Shown here one piece after another: positions 8,350-16,045 of a DNA stretch of 64,000 nt. The notes below the pieces were generated by a model, which was not told where the DNA came from, did no database searches, and worked only from the letters and a program-made list of their open reading frames with translations. The DNA lies in contig NZ_CP013442.1 of the NCBI RefSeq assembly GCF_001718835.1, positions 124,001 through 188,000 on the forward strand, in the 5' to 3' direction. How positions within the stretch are numbered: position 1 is the first letter of the stretch; each line of letters starts with the position of its first letter. This stretch comes from Burkholderia cepacia (GTDB lineage: Bacteria > Pseudomonadota > Gammaproteobacteria > Burkholderiales > Burkholderiaceae). The position numbers and the translations under genes are program-made.

Positions 8350-8365
8350 GCGACGACGTCGTCGC
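8350..8365. promoter_or_regulatory. Perfect 16-bp palindrome
   Basis: GCGACGACGTCGTCGC reads identically on both strands. It lies 77 bp upstream of the PepSY start, in the gap before the DUF2946-like gene. With no loop it is better suited to be a dimeric repressor site than a terminator. G/C-rich sequence makes chance palindromes more likely, so the role is tentative. Confidence 0.3.
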
Positions 8366-8499
8366 AGGTTACGCGCGGCACCGACGGGCGGCGGCACGGT
8401 ACGGCACGCGCAAGCGGCGCGCATGCCGGCGTCACCCGCGCGACGCGAGCATTCGGTTGAATGGATGAAGCGGGTTCAGCGAAACGAATGGCATGGAAA

Positions 8500-8523
8500 C
8501 CCGCGCACGTCGACGCGCGCGGG
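8500..8523 (-). terminator. Possible terminator after the DUF2946-like gene
   Basis: A 7-bp stem (CCCGCGC at 8500-8506 with GCGCGGG at 8517-8523) lies 16 bp past the gene's stop. On the minus strand it is followed by GTTTCC, a weak U tract. It may act as a partial terminator before the PepSY gene. Confidence 0.35.
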
Positions 8524-8539
8524 CAATGCACCGAAACGT

Positions 8540-9025
8540 TCAGCAGAACTGAGGCGGGGCGCGGGAGGGAGGGCGATCGTCGAAGATCGATCGCGCCGGA
8601 AGAGGGCAGTCGGGCGGAAGCCGGAAACGCCGCGGAGGCGCGGCGGGAAACAGCAGCACCAGCAGCACGAACGACGCCAGTGCGGCGAACAGTGCCGCGC
8701 TGAACGCGCAGACGCCGTTGCCGCTATCGGCGGGCGCCGGCTTGCCGGCGTGGGCGCCGTGCTTGAGCGCATCGGCGAGCGCGAGCGCATCGTTGGCCGG
8801 CGTGATCGGCGCACTCGCATCGAAGTGCGCCGTCAGCCCGGTCGTGCCGAGGATCAGCGGGCCACGGCCCGAACACAGCACCACCGAGCCCGCATCCGGA
8901 CCGTCCGGATCGAGCATCACGGCGCCCGACATCAGCGCGCGGGACAGCAGCGTCACGAGGAGGAACCCCCACAGCAGCTGTCGCGCGACGCCTGGCCGGA
9001 GCAGGAAGCGGCGAAGTGCGTTCAT
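8540..9025 (-). CDS. DUF2946-like membrane protein
   Basis: The ATG at 9025 gives 161 aa beginning MNALRRFLLRPGVARQLLWG. One helix spans about residues 13-32. A middle region carries VVLCSGRGPLILG and several Asp/His residues, a second helix follows (VCAFSAALFAALASFVLLVLLF), and the tail is Pro/Arg-rich. The layout, with a cysteine before a hydrophobic mid-segment and NGVC ahead of the second helix, resembles DUF2946 as in the shorter protein at 986-1405. The CxxCPxC motif is reduced here, so the match is weaker. It is first in the minus-strand group leading to the PepSY protein and TonB receptor, an order seen with metal-uptake genes in other proteobacteria. The function is unknown. Confidence 0.55.
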   Translation of the reverse strand: MNALRRFLLRPGVARQLLWGFLLVTLLSRALMSGAVMLDPDGPDAGSVVLCSGRGPLILGTTGLTAHFDASAPITPANDALALADALKHGAHAGKPAPADSGNGVCAFSAALFAALASFVLLVLLFPAAPPRRFRLPPDCPLPARSIFDDRPPSRAPPQFC

Positions 9026-9101
9026 GGCGCGCGATTGTACATGGGTTCGGTGCAACGGCCGATAGCCCCGCTGCAATACGCACCATCCATCGAGTATCGG
9101 A

Positions 9102-9120
9102 CACTCGGCCACGCCGAGTG
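9102..9120. terminator. 8-bp stem-loop, possible terminator of the isonitrile operon
   Basis: CACTCGGC (9102-9109) and GCCGAGTG (9113-9120) form a perfect stem with a three-base loop, 44 bp beyond the stop of the FAD monooxygenase gene. There is no T run on either strand, so termination is not certain. The stem also lies 77 bp upstream of the DUF2946-like gene. Confidence 0.35.
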
Positions 9121-9163
9121 CCATGTGTTCGACCTGCGCAACGCCGCGCCGGAATCGCGGGTT

Positions 9164-10606
9164 CTACGCCACAGCCCGGCTCAACATTGAATCGAAATAA
9201 GCCGTGATCGGGGAGATATCGGAAAGCGACGAAGACGCGGCGATGTACGAATCGGGGCGAACCAGGATCATTTGATTCGCATACGGGCTCGTTTCTTCGT
9301 GAATCCGAATCACTTTGACGAATGCAGGCAGGTCCAATGTCGCGTTGCAGTCGCCGAACACGAGAAGCGTGAAAAACCGATAGTCCAGAAGCGAATAGAT
9401 GCGCGTGTCGGCCTGCTCCCCATCGTTGCGGACCATGAAGTCGAGCAAGCGCTTGCCGTGAAGCTCGTGCTCGCCGTAGCGAATGCCCATTCCGGTGATG
9501 TAGCCGGCTCGCTTCTCGACGATTTTGACGTAGTCGTCCGCGTGCGTTCCGGTCTCGGAGTACTTGGTGGAGCGCACGAGCTGGCTGGACGTCTCGACCA
9601 CGCCCATGGCCACCGGCTTGCGCTCCTGCTCGTAGGTGCGCAGCAGCGCCGCCGGTGCGCCGGAGCCGAGCACCATGCTGATCTTCCACATGATGTTGAA
9701 GGCATCCGCCAGACCGGTGTTCAAACCCTGACCGCCGTTCACCGAGTGAATGTGGCAGGCGTCGCCAGCCAGGAAGACCCGGTCGGCAATGGCATAGTGC
9801 TCGGCCACCGATTCCTTCACCGAGAACTGCGAGAACCAGACGAGCTCCTTGAAGCGCAGCGTGTGCGGCTGCATCGCGCGGTTGATCTTCGCGACCGCCT
9901 GCTCGACGGTGAATTCCTTGGTATCCATCCGAACATAAAAGCGGTCGAGATTTCCCTCGCGCGGAATCCACGCCACGTCGGAGGTCTCGGCCTGAAACAC
10001 GATGATCTCCGGCACCTTCACGAAGTCGGTCTCGATGACGCCATCCAGGACCGCCCAGATCAATTGCGGACGTGTCACCTCGAACGGAACCTTGAACAGG
10101 TCACGCACGAACGAACGTGAGCCATCCGCGCCGATCACGAACCGGGACTTGATGGTCTCGCCGGTCGACAGCGTCGTCGTGCATCCATCGTCGGCGACCT
10201 TGATGTCGGTGACGGACGTGTGGCGCCGTACCGCGGCATCCACGTCCTTGAGCTTCTCGTCCAGCAGCTGCTCGACGTACGACTGCCCGAGCATGAGGAA
10301 ATGCTTGTGAAAGCAGCCTTCCAGCGCTTCCCACCACGTCGACTGACGCGAGACGAACTTGCCGCCGGCCCACACCGAGCTGGTGTTGCACGGCTTTCCT
10401 TTCGGATAGAGATCGTCGAACAGATCGACGACCTCCAGCAGTTGCAAGGTGCGCGCATTGAGCGCATCGGCCCGCCCCACCTGAAGCGGCGCCGCCGATT
10501 TGTCGACGACCAGCGTGCGCAGATTGCACAACCGCCCCAGATAGGCGCAGAGCAGCCCGACGGGGCCCGCGCCGACGATGACGACGTCAGTTTCAGGCGC
10601 GCTCAT
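9164..10606 (-). CDS. FAD-dependent aromatic monooxygenase of the isonitrile cluster
   Basis: This 480-aa flavoprotein hydroxylase belongs to the PHBH/UbiH-type fold (FAD_binding_3). The dinucleotide motif is at residues 8-26 (VVIVGAGPVGLLCAYLGRL; G12, G14, G17). The DG motif is VIGADGSRSFVRDLF, and the second FAD motif FLAGDACHIHSVNGGQGLNTG starts at about residue 277. Such enzymes hydroxylate phenolic substrates using NAD(P)H and O2. Its ATG overlaps the isnB stop by four bases (ATGA), so it is the third gene of one operon and probably tailors the isonitrile product. It is not the PvcC flavin-hydroxylase type of the Pseudomonas paerucumarin cluster. The substrate is an inference; a tyrosine-derived vinyl isonitrile phenol is plausible. 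Confidence 0.8.
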   Translation of the reverse strand: MSAPETDVVIVGAGPVGLLCAYLGRLCNLRTLVVDKSAAPLQVGRADALNARTLQLLEVVDLFDDLYPKGKPCNTSSVWAGGKFVSRQSTWWEALEGCFHKHFLMLGQSYVEQLLDEKLKDVDAAVRRHTSVTDIKVADDGCTTTLSTGETIKSRFVIGADGSRSFVRDLFKVPFEVTRPQLIWAVLDGVIETDFVKVPEIIVFQAETSDVAWIPREGNLDRFYVRMDTKEFTVEQAVAKINRAMQPHTLRFKELVWFSQFSVKESVAEHYAIADRVFLAGDACHIHSVNGGQGLNTGLADAFNIMWKISMVLGSGAPAALLRTYEQERKPVAMGVVETSSQLVRSTKYSETGTHADDYVKIVEKRAGYITGMGIRYGEHELHGKRLLDFMVRNDGEQADTRIYSLLDYRFFTLLVFGDCNATLDLPAFVKVIRIHEETSPYANQMILVRPDSYIAASSSLSDISPITAYFDSMLSRAVA

Positions 10607-11439
10607 GCGTATGCCACCAGGTGAGGGTTGTCGAGCGGCGGGTTGCCGAGCACGTGCACGCGACGCAGGTGTCGCGGTGCGCCGCTCGTGAACCCTTCGC
10701 GACCGTGGAGCAGCGTGTAGTTATCCGAAATCACCACGTCGCCGGTCTGCCATGCGTGCGCGTAGAAGTTCTCGGGCGCGTACAGCGCCGCGCGCAAACT
10801 GCGATGAAAGTCGCCGATGTCGGCTTCGTCGACACCGGTGAACGCCAACGTCGGTCGGTTGACGAAGCTGTCGTCGCCTTCGATGGACGGCTCGTTGTAG
10901 CGGACGACCGGAAAACCCTGAGTCGGGTGCGTCGTGACGATCGGCGCGATCGTCTTGCTGTCGTAGAACTCCATCTTGCGATGATAGACGCCGGTCACCT
11001 TGTCCCAGAGCGCGCGGACTTGCGGCTCAGCCCGCTCCAGCAAAGCTTTCGTGTTCGAGAACGTCGTGCGTCCGCCCTGCTCGACCTCGGGGGCGCTGAC
11101 GCAGTGGAATATCTGAAACTCCGGCACCTGCTTGCGGTACATGCCGTCCCAGTGAAGAGGCACGTAGTTGTTGTCGAAGATGTGGTCGTCGGGTTTTTCG
11201 TGTTCGACCAACTCGAGGGTCTTGCCGAACGGCCACACGCTGATCTCGCCCCAACCGCCGCAATATTCCTCGAAAGCCTCGGCGCCATCGAACGTCTTGA
11301 AACCCCGAAGCACCAGCAAGTGGTGTTGCCGCGCCAGCTCGCGCATGCGTTCGGTCGGCAGTTCGCGCACGTCCGCGTTGCCGGCCGCCGGCCGCACCAT
11401 CACGCCGAACGGCGTCACCTGTGTAGTCTCGTAGTTCAT
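10603..11439 (-). CDS. isnB: Fe(II)/2-oxoglutarate dioxygenase, PvcB/IsnB type
   Basis: This TauD/TfdA-family oxygenase is 278 aa from the chosen start. Numbering here is from the alternative start at 11445 (280 aa). The iron ligands are visible as H98-W-D100 (PLHWDG) and H247 (NYTLLHGREGF), with R258/R261 downstream for 2-oxoglutarate. PvcB and IsnB members act on amino-acid isonitriles, giving oxidative decarboxylation or desaturation to vinyl isonitriles. GGGAGG within the end of isnA lies seven bases before the ATG at 11439 but only one base before the ATG at 11445, so the later one is preferred. It follows isnA directly and overlaps the monooxygenase by four bases. The pairing with an isonitrile synthase makes the IsnB assignment much firmer than the fold alone. 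Confidence 0.85.
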   Translation of the reverse strand: MNYETTQVTPFGVMVRPAAGNADVRELPTERMRELARQHHLLVLRGFKTFDGAEAFEEYCGGWGEISVWPFGKTLELVEHEKPDDHIFDNNYVPLHWDGMYRKQVPEFQIFHCVSAPEVEQGGRTTFSNTKALLERAEPQVRALWDKVTGVYHRKMEFYDSKTIAPIVTTHPTQGFPVVRYNEPSIEGDDSFVNRPTLAFTGVDEADIGDFHRSLRAALYAPENFYAHAWQTGDVVISDNYTLLHGREGFTSGAPRHLRRVHVLGNPPLDNPHLVAYA

Positions 11440-11441
11440 CT

Positions 11442-12470
11442 TCATGCCTCCCTGTCGGCCGCGCCGATTTCCCGATCAAGTGACGCCGCATCATCGAGAA
11501 CGTAATGGCTCGGACGTCCGTTTTGAAAGACGAGCTCCGCGCCCGCCGCTTCGGCCTCACGTCGCTTGAGCAACGTGAAACTGCCGTTCACCAGTGCCGC
11601 GACGCCATGCCAGGGCGTGAGCCAGCTGTCCGCCGTCTCCATCATGTGGATGCCGATCTTCCTGCTGCCGCAGCTCTGTGGATGGATCGACAGGCGCACC
11701 GCATCGGGAAAGATCGTCGCGAGGAGCCCGTCCCATGCCTTGCTGCGCAGCACGACGTGGTACGCGCGCTCGCGGCATTCCTTCTGCAGCGCCGTCTTGC
11801 TGATGTTCATGTCGGGGCGGGTGGCGTCTTCGACGAGAAACCGCGTGATCCCGCAGTACATGCGCTCGGCCTCGCCGCCAGCCCGGACGGCGGCGCGCAG
11901 CTCTTCGAGGGGCTGGCCATGGCTTGCCATCAGGCGCGCGCGCATCTCGTCGAAGCCGCTGCCGGGGAAGACGTCGTCCAGGTTGAAGGTGCTGAGCGCG
12001 TTCGCGCCGAGCTCTTCGATCAACGCCGAGATGCCCTGTTGGTACGCCGTGACGTCGCCTTCGTTCATCCCGACCGCGTCGCTGAAGACGCGGCCGTCCG
12101 AGCACAGGATGATTCGCGCCCCCGGGGCGTACACGGCGCCGATGCGGCTGCAGAGATCGTTGAGAAACGCGAGCGACTGCCGCTCGGCCATGTCCGGCGT
12201 CGGGCCGAGCACCTTGCCCGGGTTGGGCGATTTGGCGGGAAAAGCAGGCAGGACGAACACGACGGGCTCGTCGCGCTCGATCGCCTTCATGACCCGCTCG
12301 AGATGCGGACGAAGACACGCCATGCACAGTGTGTCTTCCTCACACGGGCTCCGGGCCGCGACACGGCGATGCTTCATCACAAGCCCCAAAATCTCCACGG
12401 CCTGCGCGTGAATGGATTGACCGGACAGACGGCGTTTCTCGGGGGGCGCGTAAGAAATGGCGGTGTGCAT
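11442..12470 (-). CDS. isnA: Isonitrile (isocyanide) synthase, IsnA/PvcA family
   Basis: This 342-aa protein is a DIT1/PvcA-type isonitrile synthase. These enzymes turn the amino group of L-tyrosine or L-tryptophan into an isonitrile using ribulose-5-phosphate as carbon donor. Family stretches are clear: VVFVLPAFPAKSPNPGKVLG near residue 75, ARIILCSDGRVFSD, FNLDDVFPG, and the C-terminal VRLSIHPQSCGSRKIGIHM with TPWHGVA. The ATG at 12470 is used; a TTG one codon earlier is less likely. It is the first gene of isnA-isnB-monooxygenase. An AT-rich leader with an 8-bp inverted repeat at 12512-12540 precedes it. The residue choice (Tyr or Trp) cannot be read safely from sequence. The gene is probably silent or tightly regulated under ordinary conditions, by analogy with other isn clusters. 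Confidence 0.88.
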   Translation of the reverse strand: MHTAISYAPPEKRRLSGQSIHAQAVEILGLVMKHRRVAARSPCEEDTLCMACLRPHLERVMKAIERDEPVVFVLPAFPAKSPNPGKVLGPTPDMAERQSLAFLNDLCSRIGAVYAPGARIILCSDGRVFSDAVGMNEGDVTAYQQGISALIEELGANALSTFNLDDVFPGSGFDEMRARLMASHGQPLEELRAAVRAGGEAERMYCGITRFLVEDATRPDMNISKTALQKECRERAYHVVLRSKAWDGLLATIFPDAVRLSIHPQSCGSRKIGIHMMETADSWLTPWHGVAALVNGSFTLLKRREAEAAGAELVFQNGRPSHYVLDDAASLDREIGAADREA

Positions 12471-12953
12471 CAATGATCTCGAGGTTGGAGCGTGTTGACG
12501 TGATTAAAGGGAAGCAGGCGGACATTGCGCAGGCCTGCTTTGCGCACTGTATTTAGATGGCCGAAAGATATGGAAAGTCATTTGGATACTTTTAACATTA
12601 AATAAATTTCAAGTCGAGACTTGATAATTGGAAGGGTTCGGCGATGTCGTGGGTTTTTCGCCTTATCGACTCGTTCAAATCGGAAACAAATGAATCATTT
12701 GAAACAAAAAACGAAATTATGTCGCGTGAATTTCGATTCATTTGCTTGAATTGATCGAATTGATTGAACGAAGAAGTGTGATTTTTCGTTATTAAATAAT
12801 GATGGATATGGCGGTAATGCAATTAAATTTGATTGTCAATGAAGTCGAGGCTCTTATGAAATTTCGGCGACAATCCCGTTCCCGGTACCATGATGCGGCG
12901 CGACGTGGCCGCGTCGCGCGAGCCTTATTCAAACAACGAAATACGGAGCGCAA
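12471..12953. promoter_or_regulatory. AT-rich divergent intergenic region upstream of isnA
   Basis: This 483-bp region lies between the divergent isnA and beta-propeller genes. From about 12541 to 12860 it is far more AT-rich than its surroundings. It holds an inverted repeat AAGCAGGC/GCCTGCTT (12512-12519, 12533-12540) in the isnA leader and an interrupted palindrome CAAATGA-a-TCATTTG (12687-12701). A GC-rich hairpin (12898-12905 with 12912-12919) lies 34 bp before the beta-propeller gene. A 74-codon minus-strand frame here looks non-coding. The composition suits H-NS/MvaT-type silencing or an acquired promoter, but no regulator site was identified. Confidence 0.5.
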
Positions 12954-14141
12954 ATGCAATCGAATCTTTCACGCGTGCGGCACGTCCGCCGGCTTGCCGG
13001 GCTCACGCTCGCGGCAGCCTCGCTGGCCGCGCACGCCGCCGACTGGATCGTGTCCGGCAACGACGGCAAGTACCAGCGCGTCGAGGGCCGCGACACCTAT
13101 CTCGCGTCGCCGCCCGCCGACACGCTGACGCTGCTCGACGCCAGCACGTTCCCGCCGAAGGTCGCGCGGCAGGTCGACGTCGAGAACGGCATCCAGGGGC
13201 CGCCGCAGGCCGTCGCGATCACGCCCGACGCGAAGCTCGCGCTTGTCGGCGCGCCGACGCGCTACGACACGGCCGCGAAGCAGCTCGTGTTCGACACGTT
13301 CCTGCAGGTCGTGAATCTCGACGCCGCGCTGCCGTCGGTCACGCGCATCGAGCTCGGCACGCATCCGCAGGGGATCGCGATCGACCGCTCGGGCAAGCTC
13401 GCGCTCGTCGCGAACGTCGACGGCAGCGTGTCGATCCTGCGCATCGACGGCACGCAGGTGACGCTCGACGGCAGCCTGAAGATCGGCAAGAAGCGGCTGG
13501 CCGGGATCAGCTTCACGCACGACGGCAAGCATGCGCTCGTGTCGCTGCGCGACGAGCAGGGCATCGCGGTGCTGAACGTCGACGACGGCAAGGTGACCGA
13601 CAGCGGGTCGCGCCTGAGCACGGGTGTCGCGCCTTACACGATCGACGTGTCGAGCGACAACCGCTGGGCCGTCGTCAGCAACGTGGGGCTGGCCGGGCTG
13701 CCGGGCTATACGGGCACGCTCGCGGGCGATGCCGATTCGGTCGCGCTGATCGACGTGTCGCGCGTGCCGTTCCGCACGGTCCAGTACCTGACGGTGCCGT
13801 CGCTGCCGGAAGGCGTCGCGCTTTCGCCGGACGGGAAGTGGATCGCCGTGCAGGCGATGGACGGTTCGAACCTGACGGCCGACAATCCGGGCCGCCACAA
13901 GATCGGCAAGGTGCTGCTGTTCGAGATCCGTGACGGGCAGGCCGTCAAGGCCGGCGAAGCAGCCGGCGGCGAAGCCGCGCAAGGCATCGTGTTCACCGCA
14001 GACAGCCGGCACGTGATCGTGCAGTTCAACGTCGAACGCCAACTGGCGTTCTATGCGGTGGAAGGCGGCAAGCTGCGCGATACGGGCAAGCGGATCGCGC
14101 TGACGGGCGGGCCGTCGTCGCTGCGGACGATGCCGCGCTAA
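12954..14141 (+). CDS. Exported YVTN/YncE-like beta-propeller protein
   Basis: This 395-aa protein begins with a Sec signal (about residues 1-29, ending AAHAA-D). Repeated blades then each end in patterns such as PQAVAITPDAKLALVG, PQGIAIDRSGKLALVANVDG, ISFTHDGKHALVS, APYTIDVSSDNRWAVVSN and PEGVALSPDGKWIAVQ. This is the YVTN/lactonase-type propeller, which usually works in the periplasm as a binding or quinoprotein-like scaffold. GGAG sits six bases before the ATG. It is divergent from isnA and ends 64 bp before a convergent gene. No catalytic residues could be assigned, so the function is open. A link to the isonitrile operon is only positional. Confidence 0.7.
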   Translation: MQSNLSRVRHVRRLAGLTLAAASLAAHAADWIVSGNDGKYQRVEGRDTYLASPPADTLTLLDASTFPPKVARQVDVENGIQGPPQAVAITPDAKLALVGAPTRYDTAAKQLVFDTFLQVVNLDAALPSVTRIELGTHPQGIAIDRSGKLALVANVDGSVSILRIDGTQVTLDGSLKIGKKRLAGISFTHDGKHALVSLRDEQGIAVLNVDDGKVTDSGSRLSTGVAPYTIDVSSDNRWAVVSNVGLAGLPGYTGTLAGDADSVALIDVSRVPFRTVQYLTVPSLPEGVALSPDGKWIAVQAMDGSNLTADNPGRHKIGKVLLFEIRDGQAVKAGEAAGGEAAQGIVFTADSRHVIVQFNVERQLAFYAVEGGKLRDTGKRIALTGGPSSLRTMPR

Positions 14142-14205
14142 GAGACGGTTTCAAAAAGGCCCGGTGGGGTTGCCGACTTTCGCGGCGAGCCGTGCGCGCA
14201 CGCCG

Positions 14206-15822
14206 CTACTTCGGCAGCCAGCCACTCAGGCCTTCTCTCAGCATATTCACGCAATCGGCGCGGGTCTGGCCGGTCTCGATGAAACTGTAGTCGCTCAACG
14301 CGACCCAGATCACTCGCGCGTCCATGCCTTCGCGGTCGAACGCCAACAGTTGATTGTTCTTCACGATCGGCGTCCAGATCCACGGCTTCATATCGAATTC
14401 CAGCGCTGCCAGCAGGACACCGTCGGGCCTGTAGAAATGGGGCCGCCCGTCCACTGTAATGGCTAGCAACTGGCGTCCGTGCAGGAGCTTCGGCGGCTGC
14501 TTGTAAGCATGATGGATGTGTGCGTATTCGCAAGGAATGACCAGCCGGCCGCTTTCGTGCACGACGCCCTGGAGGATGCCCGGATTGTCCGGCGACGGCT
14601 CGCCGGGCCGGCACCACTCGACCACGGCGAGGCGGAGCTTCTTGTGGAACGCGAACACGTTCTTGTAACGCGTGTCGAACAGCGGCTCGCCGGTCGCCGC
14701 ATCGAGAACGGACTGCGTATCGTCGGCATGGAAGATGCGCACCCGGCCATCATCGTGGAGCATCCCGCCGGTCAGGTTGTCGAAGAGCAGCTCGCCACCG
14801 GGCCAACGAAGCAACTCGACCATCCTGTTGTCCATTCCTTGGGACCGTGGCGAACGTCGCCCCAGCGCCAGCGTTCGGGTGAGGGGAGACAAATCGACGT
14901 AGCCGGCCGATGGCGGTACGATCCACCGGCCATTCAGATCCTTGAGTCCGCCCGGAATCCCGGCATTCCAGTCACCGTGTTGCCTGATGACGATATAGCC
15001 TGCCTCGATGTCGATCCATTCCGCTCCGTCGTCGGGATGCACGAGCCAGCGTCCATATGGCGTGACGAGCCCGGCCGGGCCGCGCGCCGGATCGGCGTCG
15101 GCCGGGGAAGATTCCTCGGCACCGCGATCGATCCGTCTCACGTAGTACGCCTGCACCTCGTCGATCCATGGCTGCCAGTTCCTCGCCGGCTCATAGGACT
15201 CCCGCAGATCGGCCGGCCATTCTTCATGCGGCTGCGCTTCTATCGCGTAGATGCGCTCGATCACGTTCGGATTCCACCATCCCCATTGCCCCGTCGCGTC
15301 GCTGAGCAACGGCAACAGGACGGGCGGCAGGTCGCCGGCGTCCGGCTCCGCCACCGCGCCCCATTCGGCGCAGCGTTGGCGCACCTGCAGCAGGAACGCT
15401 TCCATTTCGGGCGTGCCGATGGCCGCTTCGCAAAATTGGCTGCAATCGAGGATCAGCCATTCGCGCGTCGTCGTGGCGATGGTGGTGTGCATGTGCGCCC
15501 ATTGCGCCTGGACATCGGCCGGCAGTTGCGGCAGTAGCGGCTGCATGTGCCGAGCCAGCGCGTGCCAGCGCGCTCGCACCTCGGCCATCGGCGCCACCAG
15601 GCATGAGGGCGACTCGGCGTCGCCATACATCGCGCACGATGCGACTTGCGGCAGGTGTGTTGCGTCGCCGATCAGATAGAGGAACAGTTGCGGAATCTGC
15701 TCGAACCATTCGGCCCAGCCGTCGACGTGTCCAGTGTCGATATCCCAGACGCTCGCGGGCGTGGAAGGGTGAGCGTGCGCGAACAGGCAAGCGTAACGAA
15801 GCATTTCCTCGGAATCTCTCAT
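14206..15822 (-). CDS. Unrecognised 538-aa protein with WG-like repeats
   Basis: The first 230 residues are helical and Trp-rich (WAEWFEQIPQLFLYLIGDA, REWLILDCSQFCEA). From about residue 250 onward, short beta-type repeats alternate glycine and tryptophan (LVTPYGRWLVHPDDGAEWID, GLKDLNGRWIVPPS, VVHESGRLVIPCEYAHIHHA). They resemble WG/KWG repeats in spacing without clear matching cores. There is no signal peptide or membrane segment, so it is probably cytoplasmic. It lies 223 bp from the 3' end of tssM on the same strand and may be a distal passenger of the T6SS arm, or independent. I do not recognise the family firmly. Confidence 0.55.
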   Translation of the reverse strand: MRDSEEMLRYACLFAHAHPSTPASVWDIDTGHVDGWAEWFEQIPQLFLYLIGDATHLPQVASCAMYGDAESPSCLVAPMAEVRARWHALARHMQPLLPQLPADVQAQWAHMHTTIATTTREWLILDCSQFCEAAIGTPEMEAFLLQVRQRCAEWGAVAEPDAGDLPPVLLPLLSDATGQWGWWNPNVIERIYAIEAQPHEEWPADLRESYEPARNWQPWIDEVQAYYVRRIDRGAEESSPADADPARGPAGLVTPYGRWLVHPDDGAEWIDIEAGYIVIRQHGDWNAGIPGGLKDLNGRWIVPPSAGYVDLSPLTRTLALGRRSPRSQGMDNRMVELLRWPGGELLFDNLTGGMLHDDGRVRIFHADDTQSVLDAATGEPLFDTRYKNVFAFHKKLRLAVVEWCRPGEPSPDNPGILQGVVHESGRLVIPCEYAHIHHAYKQPPKLLHGRQLLAITVDGRPHFYRPDGVLLAALEFDMKPWIWTPIVKNNQLLAFDREGMDARVIWVALSDYSFIETGQTRADCVNMLREGLSGWLPK

Positions 15823-16045
15823 GTTTATATATGGACGTGACGTCGGCCGTCACACGACCCTGACGTTCCGCACGTCGAACCGCAGGGTGCCGGAATTGTT
15901 GCATATATCGGGCGCGCTGCGCGGCGCGTCGCCGTTTACGCGTGCAAGCGCCGGTCGCGATTCGGACCACGATTCGGGTTCCTGCGTAGATGACGCATCG
16001 GAATCAACGGGGCCCCGTCGCACGCACGGTCCACGGCAGGTATGG

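Noticed and set aside
6774..8468. 564-codon plus frame opposite the PepSY gene
   Set aside because: It is an antisense shadow rich in Arg, His and Gln without domains. The minus strand encodes a clear membrane protein.
12598..12822. 74-codon minus-strand frame in the AT-rich leader
   Set aside because: It has no ribosome site, Asn/Ser/His-rich composition typical of translated AT-rich spacer, and no recognisable family.
16007..16018. ACGGGGCCCCGT palindrome after tssM as a terminator
   Set aside because: It has no loop and no T run. A 12-bp GC palindrome is expected fairly often by chance in this composition.
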